Source: Cryomorphaceae bacterium (lineage in GTDB: Bacteria > Bacteroidota > Bacteroidia > Flavobacteriales > Crocinitomicaceae). Taken from it: 46,203 bases of DNA. Positions within the stretch are counted from its first letter, which is position 1, and each line of letters starts with the position of its first letter. The stretch is from contig JAJTDX010000004.1 of the NCBI GenBank assembly GCA_021298235.1, positions 1 through 46,203 of the forward strand. The letters are read 5' to 3'. The translations under genes and the position numbers were made by a program. Positions 35,436-45,430 of the stretch are shown piece after piece. A model generated the notes under the pieces. The model saw only the letters and a program-made list of their open reading frames with translations, ran no database searches and was not told the DNA's origin.

Positions 35436-36469
35436 AGTGGTCAGAAGAAGAATTAATCATCAGGATAATGGATGCCAGGGATGGTAAACTTGATATGAAA
35501 CAGTTGGCAGAGCTACAATCCTTTATCGAAGAAAATGCTGAATTTAAAGATTACCTTGAAGATTTACCTTTACTAGAGCCCGAAAACCAAAAGTTCGATA
35601 AAGAGACACTGTACAAAGAGCCGTTTCTAAATGTTCAAGCCTACAAAGATCTCCAAGGGTCATTCGATGATAAATTAATCATTGGTGAAATAGAAGATGT
35701 ATTGACTACAGAAGAAAGAGATTTCATTCGATTCAAACAAAATGAACACGCATTCCTAAGTGAATTAAGGTTTTATAAGACTACAAAGCTAATTCCCGAT
35801 AGTACGATTCAATATATTCAGAAAGAGAAATTAAAACGAAAAACACCGCTCATTACACTGGATAGGCGTTTATTGGTTGGTTTAGCAGCTGCAAGTGCAG
35901 CCACACTGCTATATTTTTCGATTTCTGCACCCGAAAACCATCTGAACACACATGTCTCACATACACGTTCCCAAAGCGCCTTAAAAGTCGTTAAATCGCC
36001 AAAAAAATCCATTTTAACTGTTGGGTCGACTAAAGTTGTTGAACCCAGTAATACGTTGCCGTTGGAAAAAAAGAAAATAAAAAATGCAGATTCACCAATC
36101 CAAATAGTGGAAGAAAGTCAAGAAGCCTTCAAAACACCTGTTATCCCTATTGTCGAGGCGCCTGAACAAGTTGGACAAGAATTAGCTGTTATTTTTCCAG
36201 AAAGTGAGGATCAAAAGGCGATAGAAAATCAGAAATTATCTGGCATAAAGCAATACGACAATCTATGGGCATACGTCAAAGGGAAATTCAGGAAAACATT
36301 CTTTGGAGATGAACTAATTACGAGAGATGCACAAGTATCTGAGATTTCCAGAAAAGTAAGTGAACAAACCGGACTGGACTTAGCCTATAACAGAACGAAA
36401 TTTACTGATCAAGAGGTATTATATTTTAAACTTGGCGCATTTAGTGTAGAGCGTAAGCGATCAAATTAA
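35432..36469 (+). CDS. Single-pass membrane protein, probable anti-sigma factor
   Basis: A 345-residue protein with no named domain that I recognise. The N-terminal half, predicted cytoplasmic, contains two similar segments: DMKQLAELQSFIEENAEFKD (about 19-38) and TTEERDFIRFKQNEHAFLSE (about 90-110). Both resemble the short helix repeated in Bacteroidota anti-sigma factors. A transmembrane helix follows (LLVGLAAASAATLLYFSI, about 145-162), then a Pro/Lys/Glu-rich periplasmic tail. Gene overlap with the sigma factor supports an anti-sigma role, which is inference. Confidence 0.7.
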   Translation: MKWSEEELIIRIMDARDGKLDMKQLAELQSFIEENAEFKDYLEDLPLLEPENQKFDKETLYKEPFLNVQAYKDLQGSFDDKLIIGEIEDVLTTEERDFIRFKQNEHAFLSELRFYKTTKLIPDSTIQYIQKEKLKRKTPLITLDRRLLVGLAAASAATLLYFSISAPENHLNTHVSHTRSQSALKVVKSPKKSILTVGSTKVVEPSNTLPLEKKKIKNADSPIQIVEESQEAFKTPVIPIVEAPEQVGQELAVIFPESEDQKAIENQKLSGIKQYDNLWAYVKGKFRKTFFGDELITRDAQVSEISRKVSEQTGLDLAYNRTKFTDQEVLYFKLGAFSVERKRSN

Positions 36470-36529
36470 AAATCGCTTGTAACAGAAATCCAAGTTCTTC
36501 GTCTTAACAAAAATAAAAATCAATAGCAC

Positions 36530-37324
36530 ATGAAAAGAATAGTTATTTTATCCGTTTTACTGATTTCTTCTACTGCGTTTGCACAAAGAGAAGAGAAAAA
36601 GGACACTACACGAATCAATGTTGGGGAAATGGAGATCTTAGTCATATCCCACGAGGATAAAGCAGTGATAGATACCATAGATGCCGCACCGACGGAGGTA
36701 GAAAAAGAAAAGATCAAGGCGCACTGGGCAGGTTTGGACATGGGTTTCACCGCACTGATGAATCCAGATTTTGGAACTTCTTTTGCGGAGCATCCTTATT
36801 GGGAAAATGACCCGGGAAGATCTATGACCTGGAACTTGAATTTGTTTGAACATAAATTTGGGAGAACTGTGGGTTTTACCACTGGAATGGGTTTTAGTTT
36901 CACCCAAACAGCGTTTAAAGACAATTATGTGTTGGTTTATACCTCAGATACGCTTTATGCTGAGATAGATTCTGTAAATACATACTCTAAAAACAAATTA
37001 CGAGCGACTTATTTGACGGTTCCTTTGTTGCTGGATATTTGTTCAGTAAAAAAAGGAGGAGATGGATTTTACCTTGCCGCTGGGGTTGTTGGTGGTGTTC
37101 GAATCTCTTCCAGGATCAAACGAATTGGTGAACAGGATGGAAAAGAATTCCGTCAGGAAGAAAAAGGCGTCTATGGCTTGAATGCCTTCAGACTGGATGC
37201 AACAATTCGCACAGGATACGATAATTGGGGGGCATTTGCTTCTTACAACCTGATGCCATTATTTGAAACATCAAAAACAGTATCAGTCTATCCACTTACT
37301 GTTGGACTGACGCTCAACTTTTAA
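36530..37324 (+). CDS. Outer-membrane beta-barrel protein
   Basis: A 264-residue protein with a signal peptide (MKRIVILSVLLISSTAFAQ) and alternating beta strands typical of the PorT/OMP_b-brl group (AHWAGLDMGFTALMNPDF, YLTVPLLLDICSVKKGGD, GFYLAAGVVGGVRISSRIK), ending VGLTLNF with a C-terminal Phe. It is 60 bp after the anti-sigma-like gene and shares the strand, so it is probably part of the ECF operon or its target. The ligand is unknown. Confidence 0.8.
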   Translation: MKRIVILSVLLISSTAFAQREEKKDTTRINVGEMEILVISHEDKAVIDTIDAAPTEVEKEKIKAHWAGLDMGFTALMNPDFGTSFAEHPYWENDPGRSMTWNLNLFEHKFGRTVGFTTGMGFSFTQTAFKDNYVLVYTSDTLYAEIDSVNTYSKNKLRATYLTVPLLLDICSVKKGGDGFYLAAGVVGGVRISSRIKRIGEQDGKEFRQEEKGVYGLNAFRLDATIRTGYDNWGAFASYNLMPLFETSKTVSVYPLTVGLTLNF

Positions 37325-37347
37325 TTGAATTTAAAGGTGAAATAAAA

Positions 37348-37374
37348 AAGGCTGCTCAAACGAGCAGCCTTTCC
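37348..37374. terminator. Bidirectional terminator after OMP gene and PA-domain gene
   Basis: Perfect 10-bp stem AAGGCTGCTC / GAGCAGCCTT, loop AAAC, with A-run on the left and T-rich on the right. It lies between convergent genes ending at 37324 and 37393. Confidence 0.85.
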
Positions 37375-37392
37375 TTATTCCAAGAAGTTGGA

Positions 37393-39147
37393 TTATTTCT
37401 TAACTACGTTGAACTGTGCAGTTTTTCCGTTTTCAAGAACAACGTTAACAACATAAACACCTGCATTCAATGCAGCAATGTTCAAGTCTGTTTTTCCATT
37501 TACTAGATCAGCTGATTTTGTAAGAACTGTACGGCCAGCTACATCTGTCATAGAAAGTTCTGCTGTACCTTCTCCCTCAATTGATATTGAAAGATTGTCG
37601 ATAGCAGGGTTTGGATACGCAACAGCATTCACGATGTTCGACTCTGCTATGGAAGCTGATGTCGCATCAAACACGCGCAAAGCAAGTGAAGGAGCATTAT
37701 CAGAACCAAATCCACCAGCCGAGTATGTTCCATCGCTTTCTACAGGGAACAATGGTTGTAAGTAACCGTTTACATTTGTAGTGTAGTTGATCTGAGTATC
37801 ATAGCGGAAGAAAACACTAAGGTTCACTGTTTGAGCACATGCAAGGTAACGCTTGTTGTTTTCCAATACATATGGAGCCTCAAATGCACCATATACAATA
37901 GTGTCCTCCAGATTAGAAGGATAATAGTAATATCCGAAAGCAACAGGAGTTAACACGTTGAATGCAAGGTTAGGATCATTTAAGTCCACGAAATTATCAC
38001 CCCACTCATACAGATTAAGTGCGATTTCTTCTCCTGTAAGGTCGATACTATCAGCTGCATTAGTTACAAGTGCAAAATATAATCCTTGCACACCGATTCT
38101 GCTTGCATTAGGATCAGAAATCACATTACAAATTGAGTAGGTAGCATTGTTTTCATTCGGACGATATCCCCCTACTCCACCTGGTAAGTTATTCACTGCA
38201 TCGAGAGAACTGTATGAGAAAATAGTGTCATTTATTGAAAAGTAGGTAGTAATGACATTGTCAGCTGCATAATCATCGTTTGCTGCATCAAGTCCAACAG
38301 TGTAAGTCAGTGTATAACGGCCCGGTGCATATGTAGGCAATGAAAATGCAGGAAATGCCTGCGCCTCTCCCGGATAAAGATATACGCTATCAGGTGATGC
38401 TAAAGAAGCGACTGTGATAGTCTGATTGTAAACCGCGTTGCCAGATGGATCTGTTACAGTTGCATTTACACTAATGTTTGTTTGAGCCGAAGAACCATCA
38501 TTGAATAATTGTGTACCAATATCAAAGTTAAACTCAGTTCCATCCTGTGCAAGAAGCGCAGGCACACCAGTTGATTTTGAAATCAATGTTCCTCCCGGAC
38601 GGATTGCAACATCGTTTGCAAATACACCAACTTTGTTTCCAATGAATACATTTACAGTGCTAGTTGCCATTTGGTTTACAAGTGTCGCGCCGTCAAAAGA
38701 CGTAAGCATTACTGCGGGAATAGTCACATTTGCACCGGCTGCTCCAGCTCCCATCTGAATAACTTCAGGATCGCGGTTGATGACAATAACACCAATTGCC
38801 CCAGCTGTTTGTGCGTTCAGCGCTTTCTCTCCAAATTCACACGTGTTTCGATAAATGACCGCAATTTTACCTGTTAGGTCATTGGTGAGAGGATTACATC
38901 CTTCCTGAGAAACTGGATGTCCTTGATCGTTGATTCCCGTTGAACCATCTTCAACTAGCATTAAATCGCCTTGAACGAACGTCCCAGGGATGTTAAAATC
39001 AGGAGTTCCCCAGCCACCCGCCGGATCGGCCCAGGTGTGGGTGTAGCTTCCCTGAATAGGCGCTGGAGAAATTCCCAGCACTACGGATTGTGCGAAACTT
39101 AATGCGCTAAACAAAACCGCAGAAACAAAAAGTAACGATTTCTTCAT
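37393..39147 (-). CDS. Secreted PA-domain protein with T9SS type A sorting domain
   Basis: 584 residues starting MKKSLLFVSAVLFSALSFAQ (signal peptide). A protease-associated (PA) domain sits around residues 70-170 (LTGKIAVIYRNTCEFGEKA, AGAIGVIVINRDPEVI, IPAVMLTSFDGATLVNQM). A beta-sandwich region (VNATVTDPSGNAVYNQTITV) and a long unassigned region follow. The last 75 residues form the T9SS type A domain (AYPNPAIDNLSISIEGEG, LNAGVYVVNVVLENGKT). It is probably a cell-surface or secreted protein. No protease catalytic domain is visible, so its activity is unknown. An open frame extends upstream to 39189, but the signal peptide fixes the start. Confidence 0.87.
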   Translation of the reverse strand: MKKSLLFVSAVLFSALSFAQSVVLGISPAPIQGSYTHTWADPAGGWGTPDFNIPGTFVQGDLMLVEDGSTGINDQGHPVSQEGCNPLTNDLTGKIAVIYRNTCEFGEKALNAQTAGAIGVIVINRDPEVIQMGAGAAGANVTIPAVMLTSFDGATLVNQMATSTVNVFIGNKVGVFANDVAIRPGGTLISKSTGVPALLAQDGTEFNFDIGTQLFNDGSSAQTNISVNATVTDPSGNAVYNQTITVASLASPDSVYLYPGEAQAFPAFSLPTYAPGRYTLTYTVGLDAANDDYAADNVITTYFSINDTIFSYSSLDAVNNLPGGVGGYRPNENNATYSICNVISDPNASRIGVQGLYFALVTNAADSIDLTGEEIALNLYEWGDNFVDLNDPNLAFNVLTPVAFGYYYYPSNLEDTIVYGAFEAPYVLENNKRYLACAQTVNLSVFFRYDTQINYTTNVNGYLQPLFPVESDGTYSAGGFGSDNAPSLALRVFDATSASIAESNIVNAVAYPNPAIDNLSISIEGEGTAELSMTDVAGRTVLTKSADLVNGKTDLNIAALNAGVYVVNVVLENGKTAQFNVVKK

Positions 39148-39232
39148 AAGTTTAAATTTTAATTGTCGTAAAATTAACACATTATTCATGTCTTTTCAAA
39201 AAAGACGAAATTGTATTTTATTCCGTTGGTTG

Positions 39233-39263
39233 AAAAAAAAATGCCGTCAAATTTTGACGGCAT
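39233..39263 (-). terminator. Terminator of the sdh operon
   Basis: Minus-strand stem ATGCCGTCA / TGACGGCAT (9 bp, extendable) with short loop, followed by eight T. It lies 27 bp beyond the sdhB stop. Confidence 0.85.
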
Positions 39264-39289
39264 GAGTTACAATAGATGAATGGGGATTT

Positions 39290-40057
39290 TTACTCTTCTG
39301 AAGAAATAGCGGCCATTAGAAATTCTCTGTTCATCCTGGCAATGTTTTCAAGCGAGATACCTTTAGGGCATTCTACCTCACAAGCGCCAGTGTTCGTGCA
39401 GTTTCCGAATCCCTCTTCGTCCATTTGTCGTACCATATTCAGCACACGTTGTTTCGCTTCAACACGTCCTTGTGGCAATAGTGCATATTGCGAAACTTTG
39501 GCGCCTACGAATAGCATCGCCGAACTGTTTTTACAAGACGCTACGCACGCGCCACAACCAATGCACGCTGCTGCTTCAAACGCTTTGTCTGCATCACTTT
39601 TTGGAACTGGAATAGCGTTCGCATCCATTGTTCTGCCGGAAGTATTTATTGATACAAAACCACCAGCTTGCTGAATGCGATCAAAAGCACTTCTGTCGAC
39701 AACAAGATCTTTTATCACTGGAAATGCTTTTGCCCTCCATGGTTCAACGTAGATGGTGTCTCCATTTTTGAATGAGCGCATATGCAGTTGACACGTCGTT
39801 ACTCCAGTATCCGGCCCATGTGCTCGACCATTGATGTACATCGAACAGCTTCCACATATGCCTTCTCGACAATCATGGTCAAAGGCAACAGGCTCTGTTC
39901 GTTCGTTGATCAGCTGTTCGTTCAGCTGATCCATCATTTCCAGGAAGGAACTGTCAGTTGAAACATTGTCTAATTTGTATGTTTCGATGGCTCCTTTGGA
40001 GTTGGCGTTCTTTTGTCTCCAAACTTTAAGGGTGATGTTTATGAATTTTGATGCCAT
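39290..40057 (-). CDS. sdhB: Succinate dehydrogenase/fumarate reductase iron-sulfur subunit
   Basis: A 255-residue subunit carrying electrons from the flavoprotein to the membrane haem. The 2Fe-2S cluster Cys are in [17 protein letters not shown] with the fourth in TGVTTC; the 4Fe-4S in [11 protein letters not shown]; the 3Fe-4S/second set in [15 protein letters not shown]. It is the third gene of sdhCAB, 83 bp after sdhA. Confidence 0.94.
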   Translation of the reverse strand: MASKFINITLKVWRQKNANSKGAIETYKLDNVSTDSSFLEMMDQLNEQLINERTEPVAFDHDCREGICGSCSMYINGRAHGPDTGVTTCQLHMRSFKNGDTIYVEPWRAKAFPVIKDLVVDRSAFDRIQQAGGFVSINTSGRTMDANAIPVPKSDADKAFEAAACIGCGACVASCKNSSAMLFVGAKVSQYALLPQGRVEAKQRVLNMVRQMDEEGFGNCTNTGACEVECPKGISLENIARMNREFLMAAISSEE

Positions 40058-40140
40058 TTCATTGAATTTTAAATTCGGGATTCAGGATTTGGAATTTAGC
40101 GCTAAACAACACTCATTCCCTATCATGTGTTCCTCACTCG

Positions 40141-42153
40141 TTATTTATAATTTCTAGCTGCAATTTTAATGAACTCGTAGTTCAGAGGCTCTTTATGAAG
40201 CACTGCTTTGGAAATGTCCATTCCTTGATATTCCCAAGCGGCAACAAACTTAAAGTTCTCGTCATCGCGAAGTGTTTCACCTTCTGAATCTTGGTGCTCC
40301 TCTCTGAAGTGTCCGCCACAAGACTCTTTTCGCTCAAGCGCGTCAATTGCCATTAGCTGTCCTAATTCGAGGAAATCAGCTACACGAAGCGCTTTTTCAA
40401 GCTCCGGGTTTAATTCATCCGCCGAACCAGGAACAAATACGTCTTTGTAGAATTCTTCTCTTAACGCAGCGATTTCTTGACTAGCTTCTAAAAGTCCTTG
40501 CTCATTTCTTCCCATTCCTACCTTGTTCCACATGATCAATCCAAGGCGTTTATGGAAATAATCTACTGATTTCGTTCCGTTGTTGTTCAAGAACTTATTG
40601 ATTGTCTCTTTCACTCTGTTCTCCGCCTCATCGAATTCCGGTGTGTTGGTTGGAATCTTTCCTGTACGGATCTCATTCGCTAGATAGTCAGACACGGTGT
40701 AAGGCAATACAAAGTATCCATCTGCTAGACCCTGCATAAGAGCGGATGCACCCAAACGGTTTGCTCCGTGGTCTGAGAAATTAGCTTCTCCCGCCACAAA
40801 ACATCCTGGTATGGAGGATTGAAGATTGTAATCAACCCATACGCCACCCATAGTGTAATGAACGGCTGGATAAATCTTCATTGGAGTTTCGTATGGGTTC
40901 TCATCTGTGATTTTTTCATACATCTGGAAGAGATTCCCATATTTTTCTTCAACCCATTTTTTTCCAAGTTCTAGTATTTTTTCCTCGGAAGGAGAGTGAT
41001 CTCCTTGGGCAAATGCTGCCTGCTTACCTTTTGCCCGAATTTCAGAAGAGAAATCCAGATAAACCCCCTCATTGGTGTCATTTGCTTCAATTCCATAACC
41101 CGAATCACAGCGTTCCTTGGCTGCTCTAGAGGCAACATCACGCGGCACAAGGTTTCCAAATGCTGGATATCTTCTTTCTAAGAAATAGTCTCGGTCATCT
41201 TCTGCGATTTGCGTTGGTTTCAAGCGTCCCTCACGAATGGCTTCAGCATCTTCTTTTTGCTTCGGAACCCAAATCCGACCGGAATTGCGAAGTGATTCTG
41301 ACATCAAGGTCAGCTTGGACTGATTCGTACCATGCACGGGGATACACGTTGGGTGAATTTGTACAAAACAAGGATTCGCAAAATACGCCCCTTGTTTATG
41401 GATCTTCCAAGCGGCTGTTACGTTACTTCCCATGGCATTGGTTGACAGGAAATATACGTTTCCATACCCACCTGATGCAATGATCACCGCGTGCGCCGAA
41501 TGACGTTCTATTTCTCCTGTAACCAGATTTCGCGCAATGATTCCACGAGCCTTTCCGTCTACTTTTACAATATCTAGCATTTCGTGGCGGTTGTACATTT
41601 CAACTCTCCCTAAACCAATCTGTCGTGATAACGCTGAATAGGCGCCCAGTAACAATTGCTGTCCCGTTTGGCCTGCGGCGTAAAATGTACGTTGAACCTG
41701 AGTACCACCAAAAGATCGGTTGTCTAGTAGACCCCCATATTCACGTGCAAATGGCACACCTTGAGCAACGCATTGATCGATGATGTTTCCAGATACTTCT
41801 GCGAGACGGTGCACGTTCGCTTCACGCGCCCTGTAATCACCTCCTTTAATGGTGTCATAGAACAAACGGTAAATGGAGTCACCGTCATTTTGGTAATTTT
41901 TTGCGGCATTGATTCCACCTTGAGCAGCGATAGAGTGTGCTCGCCGTGGAGAGTCCTGAAAACAAAACGCTTTTACGTTGTACCCCATTTCACCAAATGA
42001 CGCAGCTGCAGATGCTCCTGCCAACCCGGTCCCGACAACGATAATATCAATTTTCGGACGGTTATTCGGTGCAACCAGCTTCAAGTGGTTTTTATAATCA
42101 GTCCATTTTTGTGAAATGTGACCTTCTGGTATTTTTGAATCTAACGTCGACAT
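40141..42153 (-). CDS. sdhA: Succinate dehydrogenase/fumarate reductase flavoprotein subunit
   Basis: A 670-residue flavoprotein. The FAD Rossmann motif [19 protein letters not shown] is followed by the covalent-FAD His region [18 protein letters not shown]. Active-site segments include [24 protein letters not shown] and [20 protein letters not shown]. It oxidises succinate to fumarate (TCA cycle/complex II). The large size and CAB order fit the type-B complex with one cytochrome subunit. Confidence 0.95.
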   Translation of the reverse strand: MSTLDSKIPEGHISQKWTDYKNHLKLVAPNNRPKIDIIVVGTGLAGASAAASFGEMGYNVKAFCFQDSPRRAHSIAAQGGINAAKNYQNDGDSIYRLFYDTIKGGDYRAREANVHRLAEVSGNIIDQCVAQGVPFAREYGGLLDNRSFGGTQVQRTFYAAGQTGQQLLLGAYSALSRQIGLGRVEMYNRHEMLDIVKVDGKARGIIARNLVTGEIERHSAHAVIIASGGYGNVYFLSTNAMGSNVTAAWKIHKQGAYFANPCFVQIHPTCIPVHGTNQSKLTLMSESLRNSGRIWVPKQKEDAEAIREGRLKPTQIAEDDRDYFLERRYPAFGNLVPRDVASRAAKERCDSGYGIEANDTNEGVYLDFSSEIRAKGKQAAFAQGDHSPSEEKILELGKKWVEEKYGNLFQMYEKITDENPYETPMKIYPAVHYTMGGVWVDYNLQSSIPGCFVAGEANFSDHGANRLGASALMQGLADGYFVLPYTVSDYLANEIRTGKIPTNTPEFDEAENRVKETINKFLNNNGTKSVDYFHKRLGLIMWNKVGMGRNEQGLLEASQEIAALREEFYKDVFVPGSADELNPELEKALRVADFLELGQLMAIDALERKESCGGHFREEHQDSEGETLRDDENFKFVAAWEYQGMDISKAVLHKEPLNYEFIKIAARNYK

Positions 42154-42166
42154 ATTCGTAAAAGAT

Positions 42167-43039
42167 TTATTTCGTTAGGAAAATGATAATCGGAATCAGT
42201 GCAAAAGCAGCAGGCACAATGATTGCAAAGGCCTTTCCTGTTAATTTGATGATAGGGGTGTAACGCCTGTGGTTTATCCCTAAGGATTGGAATGCAGAAG
42301 CAAATCCGTGCATCAGGTGAAATGAGAGCACTGCCATCGATAGTACATATATGAGTACCGCCAAGAGTGCATTCTCATTTGTTTTGGCCCCATCAATGCT
42401 CTTGCCGAAGAATGCCATGACTATCTTATGTAAATCTTTGTATGTGTCTCCGATTTTTACATTCACTTCTTTGAAGTAAAGCTCGGTACCATTCTTGACA
42501 ACAATCATTGGATTCACAGGAATTGGTTGTAAGCTCGGAGTGTGTGTATAATAAAGTGTATCTGCTTTTGTCATACCCATTTGATCTGTTGACTTAACAA
42601 TGTACGTGTGCACGGGCATTGGATCTGAGGAATATTTCATTTTCCACCAAAAATTAGCCATGTGAATGACTATAAACACAAGTATCGCCGTTCCCAAAAC
42701 AGCCATTTGTCTTGCCGCAGAGGAAGAATTTGCTGATGGATTAGTGTACGCATATTTCACGGGTCTTGCTTTTCTGTTCTGAATAGCAAGCATCAGTCCA
42801 TCCACGGCATGAAACAAGATGGATATGTATGTAGCATAAGACAATACTTTCACAAAAATGTTGTGCGTCATAAAGTAAGCATACTCATTGAACGCCCTTC
42901 GCCCCTCTTCGCCGGTTTTGAGGATTAACTGAAGGTTTCCGAGGAGGTGACCCACCAAAAAGAGGCACAGGAACAATCCTGTAACGGCCATCCAGTATTT
43001 TTTGGCAATGGATGATGATAAAATAGCAGATTTACTCAT
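42167..43039 (-). CDS. sdhC: Succinate dehydrogenase cytochrome b subunit
   Basis: 290 residues starting [20 protein letters not shown]. It is a type-B five-helix dihaem cytochrome: helices around [20 protein letters not shown] [75 protein letters not shown] and the C-terminal [17 protein letters not shown]. Conserved His in the helices are haem ligands. It anchors SdhAB. It is first in the operon, and a -7 box lies 22 bases upstream. An open frame extends to 43081, but the MSKS start is the family start. Confidence 0.93.
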   Translation of the reverse strand: MSKSAILSSSIAKKYWMAVTGLFLCLFLVGHLLGNLQLILKTGEEGRRAFNEYAYFMTHNIFVKVLSYATYISILFHAVDGLMLAIQNRKARPVKYAYTNPSANSSSAARQMAVLGTAILVFIVIHMANFWWKMKYSSDPMPVHTYIVKSTDQMGMTKADTLYYTHTPSLQPIPVNPMIVVKNGTELYFKEVNVKIGDTYKDLHKIVMAFFGKSIDGAKTNENALLAVLIYVLSMAVLSFHLMHGFASAFQSLGINHRRYTPIIKLTGKAFAIIVPAAFALIPIIIFLTK

Positions 43040-43060
43040 GATACGTTTTCTAAAACAAGA

Positions 43061-43068
43061 CAAATTTA
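43061..43068 (-). promoter_or_regulatory. Candidate -7 box for sdhCAB
   Basis: Minus strand TAAATTTG (TAnnTTTG), 21 bases before the sdhC ATG. Confidence 0.4.
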
Positions 43069-43185
43069 ACACATACAACAATTTTCAGAGAGATAGGTTC
43101 TTATTTAGATTGATTATATATAAGTGTATTTTACCCATCAGAGTTACAAAGCTCTTAGTTATCAGTTCTGTGAGAAAACAACACT

Positions 43186-43539
43186 ATGAAATCATTACCA
43201 TTTTTGTTTTTATTTTTCTCATTTCTGGGTCTTTCTCAAGAAGATGAACATTTAAAAGGAACGTTAAATGACCGAGAGCTAAATGGGGTTATCGTCGCAT
43301 CCAATAAAGCAAATGTTATAGACGTTGAGGTTTATCCCAATCCATCTGAAGGCGATTTAAGTATAACAGCAAGGGAAGGCGCAACGGTTACGATTTACAG
43401 TGCTTCCGGAATCTATGTGGGCACCTGGATTGTGGGCACCGAAGGAAAAGTTTTTTTGGAAGATCTCACTCAGGGAACATACATCTGCTCGGTTTTGGGA
43501 GGAACTGAAAAGTCAATTAAAAAGTTTGTTGTTTTATAA
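43186..43539 (+). CDS. Small secreted protein that is mostly a T9SS type A sorting domain
   Basis: A 117-residue protein: signal peptide (MKSLPFLFLFFSFLGLSQ), a short linker of about 30 residues (EDEHLKGTLNDRELNGVIVA), then the T9SS type A domain from about 48 to the end (VEVYPNPSEGDLSITA, GIYVGTWIVG, LTQGTYICSVLGG, KKFVVL). Almost no cargo sits between signal and sorting domain. It is divergent from sdhC. The last 6 bases overlap convergent LD-carboxypeptidase. Confidence 0.8.
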   Translation: MKSLPFLFLFFSFLGLSQEDEHLKGTLNDRELNGVIVASNKANVIDVEVYPNPSEGDLSITAREGATVTIYSASGIYVGTWIVGTEGKVFLEDLTQGTYICSVLGGTEKSIKKFVVL

Positions 43540-44433
43540 CCATTTAATCGTACATGCATCATTATTCACCGAAAGCGTGCTCTTTCTTCCAAGAATCAAC
43601 GCCCTATTATCTTCGATGTGTCCCGCCGGGAAACCAAAAGCAACGGGAATATTTCGGTAAGTCAATTGTTCCCTAATGATTTCCTCTACCGATTTCCCGA
43701 AGGCAACGTCAGTATCTTCAAGATCTGTCATTCCCCCCACCAGGAGTCCCGAGATGTTTTCAAAAACTCCACATTTTTTGAATGCATAAAGCATCCGGTC
43801 GATGTGATAAATGTGTTCGGCAAGGTCTTCAATAAAGAGTATTTTTCCGGAATAATCAATTTGGTCGTCAGTACCTAGTAAACTGTATAAAATACTGAGG
43901 TTTCCGCCGACAAGTTCGCCAGATGAAACACCGTTTTTATTTTCTTTATGTGCAGAAAATTCAATGGAATATTCTGTTCCAGTGATTGCATTAATAAATG
44001 TTTCCAGGGCTTCGTTTGAATTTTTCGGAAGGTTCAGCACCATTGTTCCATGAATGCTTTGGATTCCAAAACGCTGTAATCTCTGATGAAAAACGGTAAT
44101 ATCACTGAACCCAATTAGCCATTTGGGTTGTCGCAGCATTCCAGCCCACTCCAGAGAATCTACAATCCGAACACAGCCATACCCGCCTCTCGCACAAAGA
44201 ATTGCTTTCACCTCTTCATGATCCAGGCCAAATTGTAGGTCTTTCATACGCTCTTCATCGGTACCCGAAAAATAATGTGACCTTCCTCCACAATGTTCGG
44301 AAAGCAATACTCTAAACCCCTTCTTCTGAAGAAACTCCTGCGCAAATTCCAGATATTCCGCCTCGATTGCCTTGGCTGGAGCGGTAATGTAGATCAGATC
44401 GCCCTCATTAATTGGTTCGGGTGCTATTGACAT
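43534..44433 (-). CDS. LD-carboxypeptidase (S66 family)
   Basis: A 299-residue protein removing the terminal D-Ala from murein tetrapeptides (LdcA family). The nucleophile Ser110 is in LIGFSDITVFHQ. The Gly-rich CARGGYGCVRIVD (about 80-92), the Glu in ILFIEDLAEHIYHIDRML and the His in FGFPAGHIEDNRALILG complete the Ser-His-Glu triad. It likely works in cell-wall recycling, in the cytoplasm (no signal peptide). It is divergent from tadA. Confidence 0.92.
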   Translation of the reverse strand: MSIAPEPINEGDLIYITAPAKAIEAEYLEFAQEFLQKKGFRVLLSEHCGGRSHYFSGTDEERMKDLQFGLDHEEVKAILCARGGYGCVRIVDSLEWAGMLRQPKWLIGFSDITVFHQRLQRFGIQSIHGTMVLNLPKNSNEALETFINAITGTEYSIEFSAHKENKNGVSSGELVGGNLSILYSLLGTDDQIDYSGKILFIEDLAEHIYHIDRMLYAFKKCGVFENISGLLVGGMTDLEDTDVAFGKSVEEIIREQLTYRNIPVAFGFPAGHIEDNRALILGRKSTLSVNNDACTIKWL

Positions 44434-44447
44434 GCCTTCTTTTGTAT

Positions 44448-44480
44448 CAAATTTATATAAACTTTTCTTGAGTCTTTCAA
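44448..44480 (-). promoter_or_regulatory. Promoter for LD-carboxypeptidase gene
   Basis: On the minus strand a TTG (44480-44478), a 22-base spacer and TAAATTTG (44455-44448) fit the Bacteroidota -33/-7 layout, 14 bases before the ATG. This is the most complete promoter match I found. On the plus strand TAACTTTG at 44486-44493 may serve tadA. Confidence 0.55.
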
Positions 44481-44507
44481 ACGCGTAACTTTGTTAAAAC
44501 GAATTGG

Positions 44508-44954
44508 ATGATCTCGCCCTACAATGATGAATATTTCATGCGTCAGGCCCTCATGGAAGCGCAGAAGGCTTTTGAACTAGATGAGGTTCCAGTAGGGGCA
44601 GTCATTGTTGCTAACAATCAGATCATAGCGCGAACACATAATTATACCGAGCGCTTAAATGATGTTACGGCTCATGCAGAAATTCAGGCGATCACAGCAG
44701 CTTCGGAATTTATTGGAGGAAAATATTTAAAGGGCTGCACGTTGTATGTGACATTGGAGCCCTGTGTGATGTGTGCCGGAGCGCTCTATTGGTCTCAAAT
44801 CGACAAGGTAGTTTTTGGTACTCGGGATGAGAAGAGGGGTGCGGGAAAGATGCCGGAACGAATTTATCATCCCAAGACACTTGTTACCAATGGTATACTA
44901 GAAAAAGAATGTGCTGAATTATTGGTTTCTTTCTTTGAAAGCAAAAGGAAATGA
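44508..44954 (+). CDS. tadA: tRNA-specific adenosine deaminase
   Basis: A 148-residue zinc deaminase converting A34 to inosine in tRNA-Arg(ACG). The zinc/catalytic motifs are THNYTERLNDVTAHAEIQAI (HAE) and LEPCVMCAGALYWSQID (PCxxC), with TRDEKRGAGK in the substrate loop. Size and start are typical. Confidence 0.94.
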   Translation: MISPYNDEYFMRQALMEAQKAFELDEVPVGAVIVANNQIIARTHNYTERLNDVTAHAEIQAITAASEFIGGKYLKGCTLYVTLEPCVMCAGALYWSQIDKVVFGTRDEKRGAGKMPERIYHPKTLVTNGILEKECAELLVSFFESKRK

Positions 44955-45329
44955 TTAACCGTTCTTTAAGAGTAAATCCAATTCAAAGGTGGCAATGATT
45001 TTTTTGCTTTGTCTCGAAAGGACATTTATCTTTTGCACTTTCGTATTGTCATTACAGAAACAGCGAATCTGATACCATCCATTTTCTTTGCTGGCGGTCA
45101 GTACACAACCAATGCAGCTAATGACAATCTCCTTTGATGGTTTGCCATTTAAACGAACCGAAAATAAATTCTCGTCCATACAGTTCATTTTAGCGTTCCC
45201 CCTTTTTACCAATGTCACTTCCACCCGAGGATCGTCACTCTGCAGCCGTAATATGACGGTTTCACGATGCTTTAGACTCCCGCAAGAGGTTAATAGTAAA
45301 AGAAAGAAAAGTAATCTAATGTTTGTCAT
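44955..45329 (-). CDS. Small hypothetical lipoprotein
   Basis: A 124-residue protein. The signal and lipobox MTNIRLLFFLLLLTSC (Cys16) mark it as a lipoprotein. The mature part contains several Cys (MNCMD, ISCIGCVLTA, IRCFCND), unusual for a periplasmic lipoprotein of this size, which might form disulfides. No family recognised. The stop directly abuts the end of tadA. Confidence 0.65.
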   Translation of the reverse strand: MTNIRLLFFLLLLTSCGSLKHRETVILRLQSDDPRVEVTLVKRGNAKMNCMDENLFSVRLNGKPSKEIVISCIGCVLTASKENGWYQIRCFCNDNTKVQKINVLSRQSKKIIATFELDLLLKNG

Positions 45330-45430
45330 AGCACGAATATAAGAGCAACCTAGATTATTTTATTCAAAACACGTGAATCGGAGAATTTCAATGCGATAAG
45401 AACAAAAATCAGAATACGTCAATGCCGTTT

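Noticed and set aside
40058..40140. Small repeat-like sequence (ATTCGGGATTCAGGATTTGG) in the sdhA-sdhB gap
   Set aside because: Too short and imperfect to call a repeat element; no hairpin or T-run to make it a terminator.
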